A program made the translations under genes and the position numbers. Below the pieces are notes generated by a model, which saw only the letters and a program-made list of their open reading frames with translations, made no database searches and had not been told where the DNA came from. Positions 16,413-24,309 of a DNA stretch of 32,841 nucleotides are shown in pieces; position 1 is the first letter of the stretch, and every line of letters starts with the position of its first letter. Origin of the DNA: Clostridiales bacterium (GTDB lineage: Bacteria > Bacillota > Clostridia > Oscillospirales > Oscillospiraceae); contig JAJUHS010000010.1 of the NCBI GenBank assembly GCA_029267755.1, positions 1-32,841 of the forward strand, in the 5' to 3' direction.

Positions 16413-17594
16413 CTATACTTTCTCCCATATGGTGGCTACGGCCATTCCGCCGCCGATACAGAGTGTAGACAGGCCGAGCTTCGCTTCGGGACGTCTCTTC
16501 ATCTCATGTATAAGAGTAACAATAATACGCGCTCCGGAAGCTCCGACCGGATGACCGATGGCGATTGCGCCGCCGTTTACGTTGACCTTCGACGCGTCAA
16601 GACCGAGGTCGCGGCAGACGGCAATGGATTGAGCGGCAAAGGCTTCGTTGGCCTCAACAAGATCGATGTCCTCCGCCTTAAGGTTGGCGCGCTCCATAGC
16701 CTGACGGGAGGCATAAATCGGGGCCACACCCATTATCGAGGGATCTACGCCGCCGTGTCCCCAGGATACAAGGCGTGCAAGAGGCTTGAGCCCGAACTTT
16801 TTTACGGCATCCTCCGAAGCCAGAAGTATAGCGGCGGCGCCGTCGTTGATGCCGGACGCATTGCCGGCGGTAACGCGTCCTCCGTCCTTCTTGAAAGCGG
16901 GTTTAAGGGAGGCAAGGGCTTCGGCGCTTGTGGCGCGTGGAAATTCGTCGACTTTGAATTCCACGGTCTGCTTTTTGACAGTGACGGGAACTGGAACTAT
17001 CTCCTCTTCAAATTTCCCTGCGGCTATCGCGGCCGCCGCGCGCTGCTGCGAGCGCAGGGCAAAGGCGTCCAGCTCCTCGCGGGTAATTCCCCATTTATCA
17101 CAGACGTTTTCGGCGGTCATGCCCATGTGATAGTTGTTATAGGCATCCCAAAGGGCGTCGTTAACCATCGAATCGACCATCGTGGCATTTCCCATGCGCG
17201 CTCCGAAGCGGGTGGTTTCGGACACATATGGTGCGGCAGACATATTCTCTGTACCGCCGGCGAGGACGACGTCGGCATCGCCGCAGGAGATTGCTCGGGC
17301 CGCTTCGATAACACTCTTCATGCCTGAGCCGCAGACCATGCCGACGGTATAGGCCGGCTTTTCAACCGGGATGGACGCGCCTATGGCGACCTGGCGGGCA
17401 ACGTTCTGGCCGAGACCTGCCGTCAGCACACAGCCGAACATTACCTCGTCCACATTCTCTGGAGCGAGGTTCGCGCGGCGCAGAGCTTCCTTGGCGACTA
17501 TAGCGCCGAGCTTAGCGGCGGGTGTATCCTTCAGTGTGCCGCCGAATGAACCGACGGCCGTTCTGCAGCAGCTTACAAGATAAATGTTTTTCAT
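16413..17594 (-). CDS. thlA: Acetyl-CoA acetyltransferase (thiolase)
   Basis: 393 residues, full-length biosynthetic thiolase, which condenses two acetyl-CoA to acetoacetyl-CoA (or the reverse). All catalytic residues are present: Cys88 in MVCGSG, His348 in GHPVGASG, Cys379 in LCIGGG. Cytosolic; in Clostridia it feeds butyrate or related C4 pathways, but no other pathway gene is adjacent. The ATG at 17594 has GGAGG 7 nt upstream; a TTG six bases earlier is too close to that site. Either thlA/atoB naming could apply. It is divergent from the small cupin gene. Confidence 0.95.
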   Translation of the reverse strand: MKNIYLVSCCRTAVGSFGGTLKDTPAAKLGAIVAKEALRRANLAPENVDEVMFGCVLTAGLGQNVARQVAIGASIPVEKPAYTVGMVCGSGMKSVIEAARAISCGDADVVLAGGTENMSAAPYVSETTRFGARMGNATMVDSMVNDALWDAYNNYHMGMTAENVCDKWGITREELDAFALRSQQRAAAAIAAGKFEEEIVPVPVTVKKQTVEFKVDEFPRATSAEALASLKPAFKKDGGRVTAGNASGINDGAAAILLASEDAVKKFGLKPLARLVSWGHGGVDPSIMGVAPIYASRQAMERANLKAEDIDLVEANEAFAAQSIAVCRDLGLDASKVNVNGGAIAIGHPVGASGARIIVTLIHEMKRRPEAKLGLSTLCIGGGMAVATIWEKV

Positions 17595-17669
17595 TTTCAA
17601 ACCTCCAAAAACTTTCGTATTTCATTAGTTTCATTATTTGTCCAGAACACGGCAACAACCAAAAAACGC

Positions 17670-17697
17670 TTGACATTGCCTTGTCCGGTGGTAAAAT
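17670..17697 (+). promoter_or_regulatory. Sigma-A-type promoter of the small cupin gene
   Basis: -35 TTGACA (17670-17675), 16-nt spacer, -10 TAAAAT (17692-17697), about 55 nt upstream of the ATG at 17752. The -35 box is a perfect match. Confidence 0.75.
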
Positions 17698-17751
17698 GAG
17701 CCCGAAAACCGGCGGCTGGCCGCCTTAGAAAAATGAAAGGAACGTGTTTTT

Positions 17752-18114
17752 ATGAGCTACAAGATAACAAGGAGAAACGAAGCCTACAACTATGAGGCAC
17801 CCGGTCACTTTGATGTCCGAACCACCCGCCTGCACAACCCCCAGGATGTAAACAACGGCAGCATAACCATGGGCCTGAGCCACTTCCTGCCCGGCGGCGG
17901 CTGCAGCTACGGATCAAATCTGCTGGAATCGATATACTACATAATCGAAGGCCAGATGTACCTTGAATGCGAGGTGGGCACTCCCGAGGAGGTAAAAACC
18001 ACGCTGTACGCCGGGGACAGTTTCCACTGCGGACCGAATACAAAGAAATCGATAATAAACAACGGCAACGTATCGTGTCAGATGCTCGTCGCTCTCGTAA
18101 AGCCGGAGCTGTAA
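17752..18114 (+). CDS. Small single-domain cupin protein
   Basis: 120 residues with a cupin beta-barrel pattern: FLPGGGCSYGSNLLESIYYIIEG (about 46-68), then YAGDSFHCGPNTKKSIINNG (about 87-106). The first metal motif lacks the usual HxH (SYGS replaces it), though Glu59 and His93 remain, so metal binding may be weak or absent. It is not closely similar to the two tandem cupins near 8 kb. It has its own promoter and terminator, so it is a single-gene unit. The start has aaagga 9-10 nt upstream. Function unknown; sugar, keto-acid or oxalate-decarboxylase-like binding proteins share the fold. Confidence 0.75.
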   Translation: MSYKITRRNEAYNYEAPGHFDVRTTRLHNPQDVNNGSITMGLSHFLPGGGCSYGSNLLESIYYIIEGQMYLECEVGTPEEVKTTLYAGDSFHCGPNTKKSIINNGNVSCQMLVALVKPEL

Positions 18115-18193
18115 TTCCCACTAGTTCAATCCTAAACCATAGTATTGTTCCAATGTCAAGCAAAATCCTTTTATAAAGCGGATAAAAAACCCC

Positions 18194-18232
18194 GAAAAGT
18201 TTCGTTCGATTTGCAATTGAACGAAACTTTTC
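18194..18232 (+). terminator. Stem-loop terminator after the small cupin gene
   Basis: Perfect 14-bp stem (gaaaagtttcgttc 18194-18207 and its complement 18219-18232) with an 11-nt loop; the right arm ends in a T run. Confidence 0.8.
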
Positions 18233-18314
18233 TCAAATTATATATCATAAGCGTGAAAAATATAAAATTTACGTCAAATTGCACTAGAAAGTTTTACAAA
18301 AAGCAAGGTTTGTA

Positions 18315-18343
18315 TTGCAAAAAGCATACTTTGGGATTAATAT
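18315..18343 (+). promoter_or_regulatory. Possible promoter of the PucR-type regulator gene
   Basis: TTGCAA (18315-18320), 17-nt spacer, TAATAT (18338-18343). Each box matches only four of six consensus bases; offered as the best candidate in the 166 AT-rich bases before the ATG. Confidence 0.4.
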
Positions 18344-18398
18344 GGATGATGTTAATATTAAACACAAAAAGTCTAAAATGTAGTCCGAGGTACAAAAC

Positions 18399-20030
18399 AT
18401 GCGGATATCTCTGAATATAATACTTGACAGCATAAGCCATTACGAGCATGAATTGCACGTTGAACTGCCCGCCAAAATAAACTTCCGCAGAGTGCTGCTC
18501 CTTCCGAAAAAAACGGCAGACATTGATCCGGATTGTTTGTATGTTTGCACATTGTCGGATGCCATGAGAATTCCGGACCGCAATCCCGATGTCTGCTTGT
18601 TTTGTATTCGAGACCGTATTCGGGACAAAAGCGAAACGGAAGAAAAGCTCAGAGGAATGATAATAATAAATGAAAATCTGGAATTTGAACAGCTTTTTTC
18701 CGAAATACAGGACACATTTGTAAAACTGAACAACTGGTATGAAACCATGCAGGAGGCAATTATCAGCCACAAAAGCATGCAGGACATCATCACCCTGAGC
18801 GAACCCATTATAGGAAATTTTATATCCGTATCCGATTCGGCCCTTTCTTTGCTTGCTTATACCAAGAATATTCCTACCGACGACGAGATTTCCCTGTTTC
18901 TTATTAAAAACGGATATCACTCGACCGAAACCATTAACAAGTTTAAGGAACTGGGGAGATTTAACATATGGATGAAATCGGACGGACCTATCGTCAGCAA
19001 TGAAAAGAGTTTTTCCAAACATACCATAATAAGCAAGGTGTTCAAATTTAACGACACCTATTTTACGCATGTCGTGATGACCTGCAATCATTACAAAATG
19101 ACAGACGGCCTTCTTGACCTCTTCGGTCACCTGAATACAATACTGGGATATTACATACATAGAAACTGGCAGGAAGAAAAGGAGTTCAACCATATCTACA
19201 ACTCCTTTATCGTAGATTTGATGGTGGAAAAAGGACTTGATAAAGAATCGGTTGACGAACGGGCTCGAATGGTCGGCATTAAGCCGAGCGACGAATATAT
19301 TGTTATGCTGCTGACGGGAAAGGACAGATGCAAGTCCGTATTTCCCGGCCGTATAGCGCAAGACATTTCCATGATGTTTCCGCGCATAAGGACCGTATGC
19401 TTCAACAGCCGCCTGATACTTTTTCTGAACCACGAAGACATATCGTTTTATATAGAACAGCAGGAAATCGAAAAAAAGCTGAACAACTACTTCCGAGAAA
19501 ATAATATATTTTGCGGCGTCAGCGATAAGTTTAACGACCTGCTGGAACTGCCTCAAGCGTACAATCAGGCCGAAGCTGCGCTGAACGAAAGCATGCTTTA
19601 CTGCCAGAGCAGGGAGGCAATTCCGGACGAATCCCCCACATGGAGCAACATCGCATTTCTCAATGAGCATTATGCAAGCTGTTTGTTGGATAAAAGCGAG
19701 AAAAGCAGACGTCTGTGGAAAAACAGCAAATACGGCAAATTACTCGCCGAACTATACAATTCGGATATAGAAAAGAACACCAACAATCTCAAAATGCTGT
19801 ATACTTATCTGATGAACGAGCGGCGCGCAAAAGAGACAGCCGATTTATTGCATATGCACAGAAATAATGTCGTATACCGGATAAGCAGGATAGAGGAGAT
19901 GCTTAATATCAGTCTTGAAGATAAAATGACAAGACTTAATCTGATGCTTTCCTTCCTTATGCTGAGATGCTTCGGGATGACGCAGGAAAAAAATTATACG
20001 CATCAGTATCTTCCCGATACTGATCCATAA
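18399..20030 (+). CDS. PucR/CdaR-type transcriptional regulator
   Basis: 543 residues. The C-terminal helix-turn-helix (about 478-530: TADLLHMHRNNVVYRISRIE, then EEMLNISL) is the hallmark of PucR/CdaR regulators, which activate catabolic operons in response to a substrate. The preceding GGDEF-like/CdaR middle region (about 280-400) is usual for the family. The N-terminal 1-250 is a sensory region I cannot name. There is no membrane segment. A gagg site lies about 9 nt before the ATG. It converges on the second TRAP operon and is the best candidate for its regulator (inference). A 458-codon open frame on the opposite strand is a shadow. Confidence 0.88.
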   Translation: MRISLNIILDSISHYEHELHVELPAKINFRRVLLLPKKTADIDPDCLYVCTLSDAMRIPDRNPDVCLFCIRDRIRDKSETEEKLRGMIIINENLEFEQLFSEIQDTFVKLNNWYETMQEAIISHKSMQDIITLSEPIIGNFISVSDSALSLLAYTKNIPTDDEISLFLIKNGYHSTETINKFKELGRFNIWMKSDGPIVSNEKSFSKHTIISKVFKFNDTYFTHVVMTCNHYKMTDGLLDLFGHLNTILGYYIHRNWQEEKEFNHIYNSFIVDLMVEKGLDKESVDERARMVGIKPSDEYIVMLLTGKDRCKSVFPGRIAQDISMMFPRIRTVCFNSRLILFLNHEDISFYIEQQEIEKKLNNYFRENNIFCGVSDKFNDLLELPQAYNQAEAALNESMLYCQSREAIPDESPTWSNIAFLNEHYASCLLDKSEKSRRLWKNSKYGKLLAELYNSDIEKNTNNLKMLYTYLMNERRAKETADLLHMHRNNVVYRISRIEEMLNISLEDKMTRLNLMLSFLMLRCFGMTQEKNYTHQYLPDTDP

Positions 20031-20038
20031 AAGCCAAA

Positions 20039-20083
20039 AACACGGCGGGGATGAGCTGATTTTCAGTTCATCCCCGCCGTGTT
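20039..20083. terminator. Bidirectional terminator between pucR-type gene and second TRAP operon
   Basis: 21-bp stem (20039-20059 with 20063-20083, one G-U pair) and a 3-nt loop, GC-rich and flanked by an A run at left. It separates two convergent genes. A smaller hairpin (20002-20024) overlaps the end of the regulator gene. Confidence 0.85.
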
Positions 20084-20102
20084 AAGAAGGAGTGAGATCC
20101 TG

Positions 20103-20636
20103 TTAAGCCGGCCAGTTGTCCATTACATCCCGGCGCACCTCCGGATTGAAGAGACCTATTGTGCTTTTCACAGCGCAGAATAACTGCACAATAAAATAAG
20201 CGAAAAAGCCTACTGCCATGAGCAAATAAAACGGATAAAAGGGGATTAGCAGGGCAGTCGTTGACATATTGACCTTACGCGTGAAGATAAAATGCAGCCA
20301 TGAGGCGTATGTCAATAGCCCAACAATGAAGGCTCCGCACCACTCGTGGAGCGTCCACAGAACCATGGGACTCAGTCCGGGGAGCTTCTTCATAAAAAAT
20401 GCTATGTGGACAAGGCCCTTTTTATGCTGGGTATAGGCAAGGGCGAAGAAAATTACTATTGACTCGGCCAGGCTTACATATTCGCTGGAGCCTATGATGG
20501 AATAATTGAAAAACTTTCGGCCGAAAACGTCTACCACAATGACCATCATAAGATATGTGAGAGCCGCTATGCTGACATAAGCGAAGGCGCTGGCAAAATA
20601 CCCCAGATACTTTTCGGCTTTTTTAACTTTGTTCAC
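20103..20636 (-). CDS. dctQ: TRAP transporter small permease (DctQ), second system
   Basis: 177 residues from a GTG start at 20636; four membrane helices. It contains the family-typical FNYSIIGSSEYVSLAESIVIFFALAYTQ (about 42-70). The GTG is chosen because AGGTGGT lies about 7 nt upstream; the two GTG codons at 20648-20643 overlap that site. It is the last gene of a dctM-dctP-dctQ order, unlike the usual position ahead of dctM and unlike the first system here. Confidence 0.88.
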   Translation of the reverse strand: MNKVKKAEKYLGYFASAFAYVSIAALTYLMMVIVVDVFGRKFFNYSIIGSSEYVSLAESIVIFFALAYTQHKKGLVHIAFFMKKLPGLSPMVLWTLHEWCGAFIVGLLTYASWLHFIFTRKVNMSTTALLIPFYPFYLLMAVGFFAYFIVQLFCAVKSTIGLFNPEVRRDVMDNWPA

Positions 20637-20669
20637 AGGTAACACCACCTAATGTCATTGTTTTTATAG

Positions 20670-21755
20670 TCACCCTTTGTATACCTCGTTAAACTCCTTG
20701 ATATATTTTACGGCGGTGTCGAAGATGGCCTGGCCGTCGTAGCCCTTGCTTTTCATCGTGTCGATCCACTGCTGCCAAGCGGGTTTTGCTGCGGCGGTAA
20801 GCTCGGCGGAAAACGCGCTGTCGGGAGCCGCTACCGTAACCTTATGCTCCTGGCACTTTGCAAGCATATTCTTGACCTGCTCGTTGTGAACGCCCGGGAC
20901 CTGCTTGAGGAACCAGTCTCCGCTTTCGTCGATGATTTTCTTAAGGTCATCTGGGAGCTTATTGTATACATCCTTGTTCATACAGAACATGGTAAGCGGA
21001 TAAATTGCGTTTGCTGTGAGCAGGTAGTCTATCTGCTCATAGAGGGCGGAGGACTGCAGCTGGTCAAAGAAGAAAAGGCCGCCGTCTATGATGTTCTTTT
21101 CCATATACTCATAGCCGTCGTTAATGCCGACGCTGACAGGATTTACGCCAAGGTTTTTCATCCAGGTTGTGGTATAGGCATTGGAAATGCGGAGTTTCAG
21201 TCCCGCCATATCCGCGGCGGATTTTATCTGCTTTTGCGCCGAGAAGAGTATCGGGCTTGCCGTGGCGGAATGCAAAGCAATAACCTTAAGGTTGGACCAT
21301 TCCTTTGTAAGATAGTTGGTTTCCTTAAGCATCTTGTTCATTGCCGCCGTAACGACCTCCTGGTTATTTGCCCCCATATAGGGAAGTCCGAAAACCTCCG
21401 TAGCCGGGAACACTCCGGGGTAAATCGTAACGCCGCTCCAAAAGCCGTCGGTCACGCCCCCGATGCAGTTGTTCACGCAGTCGGGGAGCTTGCCGAGCGC
21501 GCCGTTTGCGTAAATGGTCGCCTTGAGGCGGCCGTTGCTCTTCTCAGAGATGTATTCGGCCCATTTTACCAAAACCGGATATACCGCGGAATTCTCAGAG
21601 TTGGGGTAGTCGATTTTAAATGTATAAACTTTTGTGTCGGAAGCAGAGGAAGTCTTTGGGCCGCTTTGGCCCGTTCCCGAGCCGCAGGCGGCCAGGAGAG
21701 ATAGCGCGATGGCAACTACCAGAAGCAGCGATATGGCTTTGAACTGTTTTTTCAT
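20670..21755 (-). CDS. dctP: TRAP transporter solute-binding lipoprotein (DctP family), second system
   Basis: 361 residues from the ATG at 21755, which has aaggag 8 nt upstream; a longer frame to 21794 lacks a good site. Lipoprotein signal with Cys24 (SLLAAC). The ligand-carboxylate Arg is present as GLKLR (Arg189), so a carboxylate substrate is expected. Typical sections TIYANGALG and NDGYEYMEKNIIDGGLFF are visible. The protein differs strongly from the first system's DctP, so the two systems likely carry different substrates. It lies 33 nt before dctQ. Confidence 0.92.
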   Translation of the reverse strand: MKKQFKAISLLLVVAIALSLLAACGSGTGQSGPKTSSASDTKVYTFKIDYPNSENSAVYPVLVKWAEYISEKSNGRLKATIYANGALGKLPDCVNNCIGGVTDGFWSGVTIYPGVFPATEVFGLPYMGANNQEVVTAAMNKMLKETNYLTKEWSNLKVIALHSATASPILFSAQKQIKSAADMAGLKLRISNAYTTTWMKNLGVNPVSVGINDGYEYMEKNIIDGGLFFFDQLQSSALYEQIDYLLTANAIYPLTMFCMNKDVYNKLPDDLKKIIDESGDWFLKQVPGVHNEQVKNMLAKCQEHKVTVAAPDSAFSAELTAAAKPAWQQWIDTMKSKGYDGQAIFDTAVKYIKEFNEVYKG

Positions 21756-21793
21756 GTTATTTCTCCTTTTCAAAAAATTCTTATAAAAACGCA

Positions 21794-23107
21794 TCAGGCG
21801 GCCCCATATATTAAATTGGGCAGCCAGAGCGAAAGCTGGGGAACAAAGATGGCTATTATCGTGACGGCTATGAGAGCGATTACATAAGGTATGCTGGCTT
21901 TATAAATGCTGGCAAGGGAGATGCTTTTGTCAAGACCCGCCGCAATGAAGAGATTGATGCCGATCGGCGGAGATATCGTTCCGAGAACCATAACGAGAAC
22001 TATGATAACGCCGAACCAGACCGGATCGAACCCGAGCTTCATAACGATCGGATAGAATATGGGGATTGTGATGAGAACCGCGGAAAGCGTATCCATAAAC
22101 ATTCCGATTATGATATAAAGGACAAACATAAGGCCGATTATTACAAAACGGTTGACGTCCATACCCGCTATAGAGGCCGCCAGATTCTGGGGGAGGCGGG
22201 TAATTGTGAGGAAGTATCCGAAGACATAGGCGCCCATCATTATCTGGAAAATCATCATTGTTGACTTTAATACGGAATTCATGCGGTCAATAAATACCTT
22301 AAAGCTGAGTTTACGGCATATCAAGGTATATATTATAGCGAAGAACGCGCCGCAGGCCGCCGCTTCGGTTGACGAGAAGAAGCCGCTGAACATACCTCCT
22401 ATGACAACACCGAACAAAACTATAATCGGGATAAGGCCTTTCAGGGAAGCAAGCTTTTCCTTCAAAGGATAGGATTCTCCCCTTGGCGCCAAAGAGGGAT
22501 TGCGTTTACAGACTATCGCACAGGCAACCATGTAAGCGACTATCAGAAGCACACCGGGAACAATGCCCGCGGCAAAAAGGCGTCCTACCGAAACCGAGGC
22601 GGTAAGTCCATACAGAATAAAGCCGGTGCTGGGGGGTATCAGCCAGCTGAGAGTGCCTCCCGCGGCTGCCGTTGCGGCGCTGAAGCCGTCGTCGTACTTA
22701 TACCTCTGCATTTCTGGGAGAGCCAGCTTTCCCATCGTGGCTACCGCGGCCGAGCTTGAGCCGCAGATGGCTCCGAAGCCTCCGCAGGATACTATCGTTG
22801 CCAAAGAAAGACCGCCCGGAAATTTTCCGAACCATCTCTCGCAGGTATCGTACAGGCCCTTGCTCATTCCGGATTGCAGCGCAAATTCGCCCATTATTAT
22901 GAACAGGGGAATGACGCACATCGTGTAACTGGAGGCTGTGGTAAACGGAACGGTTCGGAATAGATACAACGCCGTTTTAAAGCTGCCGGAAGCAATTGCA
23001 TATCCGACCAGGCCTACCAAGAACATAGAGACACCCAAATTCATGCCCAGGATTACCAGGACAACCATTGCAATTATCCCTATGATCGCCAGTGTCATAA
23101 GATCCAT
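21794..23107 (-). CDS. dctM: TRAP transporter large permease (DctM), second system
   Basis: 437 residues, about 12 membrane helices. Family stretches include GGFGAICGSSSAAVATMGKLALPEMQ (about 108-133), PPSTGFILYG, GMFMDTLSAVLITIPIFYP and GTISPPIGINLFIAAG. It is the first gene of its operon and lies 38 nt ahead of dctP. The Shine-Dalgarno is poor (aaggtgg about 13 nt before the ATG), so translation may be modest or use the in-frame ATG three codons later. Confidence 0.93.
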   Translation of the reverse strand: MDLMTLAIIGIIAMVVLVILGMNLGVSMFLVGLVGYAIASGSFKTALYLFRTVPFTTASSYTMCVIPLFIIMGEFALQSGMSKGLYDTCERWFGKFPGGLSLATIVSCGGFGAICGSSSAAVATMGKLALPEMQRYKYDDGFSAATAAAGGTLSWLIPPSTGFILYGLTASVSVGRLFAAGIVPGVLLIVAYMVACAIVCKRNPSLAPRGESYPLKEKLASLKGLIPIIVLFGVVIGGMFSGFFSSTEAAACGAFFAIIYTLICRKLSFKVFIDRMNSVLKSTMMIFQIMMGAYVFGYFLTITRLPQNLAASIAGMDVNRFVIIGLMFVLYIIIGMFMDTLSAVLITIPIFYPIVMKLGFDPVWFGVIIVLVMVLGTISPPIGINLFIAAGLDKSISLASIYKASIPYVIALIAVTIIAIFVPQLSLWLPNLIYGAA

Positions 23108-23202
23108 AACTCTAAAAGCACCACCTTACAAGTTTCTCTTTTACCTTCTTTAGCTAACTTCACACAGAAAACGATTCGACAAGCTAAAGATTTTGTGGAT
23201 TA

Positions 23203-23245
23203 ATTATAAAATAAGCGAACGCTCTATGTCTTTGGCAAATGCCAA
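23203..23245 (-). promoter_or_regulatory. Candidate promoter and operator of the second TRAP operon
   Basis: On the minus strand a perfect -10 TATAAT (23208-23203) lies 18 nt from a weak -35 AAGACA (23232-23227). A perfect palindrome TTGGCA-aa-TGCCAA (23232-23245) sits directly upstream of the -35 box, an activator-type position. The neighbouring PucR-type regulator is a candidate binder. The rest of the 23108-23394 spacer is AT-rich without a recognisable gene. Confidence 0.5.
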
Positions 23246-23388
23246 CTTGTTTTGAGCAAAAAATAATTGTTTTTTACAATTTATCTGCGAAATTTATCTC
23301 AAAAAAGTTATTGTTGCACATAATTTTAGTTTTTGTTTTGATATTGAACAAAATCGGCAATGGTCCATTGTGTTTTTTTACAAAATCG

Positions 23389-23429
23389 AAAAAAGATAAA
23401 CCCGGGTCGCAAAACGAACCGGGTTTATC
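23389..23429 (-). terminator. Intrinsic terminator of the NhaC-RidA-MalY-DUF169 operon
   Basis: 11-bp stem gataaacccgg / ccgggtttatc (23395-23405 and 23419-23429) with a T6 tract on the minus strand (complement of 23389-23394). It is a textbook intrinsic terminator about 70 nt past the DUF169 stop codon. Confidence 0.88.
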
Positions 23430-23437
23430 GACAGTTT

Positions 23438-23465
23438 GAAACGGAGGCGAAACCGCCTCCGTTTC
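23438..23465 (-). terminator. Second, upstream stem-loop in the same 3' region
   Basis: Perfect 12-bp stem (23438-23449 and 23454-23465) with loop aaac, immediately ahead of the terminator on the minus strand. No T tract follows, so it may protect the mRNA 3' end or form a tandem terminator. Confidence 0.6.
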
Positions 23466-23499
23466 TCATCTAATATCATTATTACATTTATAATACCAC

Positions 23500-24273
23500 T
23501 CAGTGAAGATGGACCTTGCAGCCCATCTCTTTCGCCATGGCCTGCCAGTTATCCATACGCCTTTTAAGCTCCGATTTGCTCTCCTCGTCTTCACGAAACG
23601 CGATCGGCGTCCATGGCATCTCTTCGAGTGCGGTTACCACCTCGTCGATCTTCTGAAACGGTATCGCGATCATCCGAAGCCCTGCGGGATAGGCCTTTCT
23701 CCTTTTCAGCCCATGATAGAAACCGGTGGTAATATGGTTCACCTTACCCGAAATAACAGGATACGCATACATCCATGCGCAACTAATGACAGGAGATGAT
23801 TTCGATTCCCACAAATCGCCCGAAATATAGCTCGTCGCGCGCATTAAAATATCGCTTTGCGGAAAATCGGCAACGCAAATTATGAGATCGGGCTCGAAAT
23901 CGCAAATTCCCACCTGCGCGTACTGAACGTAATTGACCGTTCCCGGAACCAGCACAGGCAGCTTCTGGTACAGCTGTTGGCAGGCTACCGGCGTACGGTA
24001 GATCTCAAAATCGGCTCCCGCTTGGCCAGAAGCTGTGACAGGCGGCTTTTCAATCATGCCCAGAGGCATCTTGCCGTAGCAGGCATCGTCCTCCTTTGTG
24101 ATGTAAAAGGTAACCGCGTTTTCCTGGGCATACTTCAGGTACTGGCAGAACGCTAGCTTTTCTCCCTTGTAAGGGGGAATATCTTGAGGCTTGACAGCAT
24201 GAAATTTAAGCGCTACCGCCGGATACTCCATACCGAGTTTGTTGAACTGCTCTTTTGCTTTTTCGCCGAACAT
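23500..24273 (-). CDS. DUF169 family protein
   Basis: 257 residues matching DUF169 (PF02596): N-terminal YPAVALKFH..., FCQYLKYA (Cys43) and DACYGKMPLG, then ...PDLIICVADFPQSDILMRATSYISG. No biochemical function is established for the family to my knowledge. Several conserved Cys suggest metal or redox chemistry (inference). AGGAGGGG lies 8 nt before the ATG. It is the last gene of a four-gene unit, 36 nt after the MalY-type lyase. No signal peptide. Confidence 0.82.
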   Translation of the reverse strand: MFGEKAKEQFNKLGMEYPAVALKFHAVKPQDIPPYKGEKLAFCQYLKYAQENAVTFYITKEDDACYGKMPLGMIEKPPVTASGQAGADFEIYRTPVACQQLYQKLPVLVPGTVNYVQYAQVGICDFEPDLIICVADFPQSDILMRATSYISGDLWESKSSPVISCAWMYAYPVISGKVNHITTGFYHGLKRRKAYPAGLRMIAIPFQKIDEVVTALEEMPWTPIAFREDEESKSELKRRMDNWQAMAKEMGCKVHLH

Positions 24274-24309
24274 GTTGTTTGCCCCTCCTGATTTAAGTTT
24301 ATTTCCGAT

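Noticed and set aside
16506-17327. 273-codon plus-strand frame opposite the thiolase
   Set aside because: The thiolase has all catalytic residues; this frame is a codon-bias shadow with Gly/Arg-rich composition.
18294-19670. 458-codon open frame on the minus strand opposite the PucR-type gene
   Set aside because: Its translation shows no family motif and covers a well-recognised regulator gene with a proper helix-turn-helix; it is an antisense shadow.
20844-21704. 286-codon plus-strand frame opposite the second dctP
   Set aside because: No recognisable domain or ribosome site; the minus-strand lipoprotein is clear.
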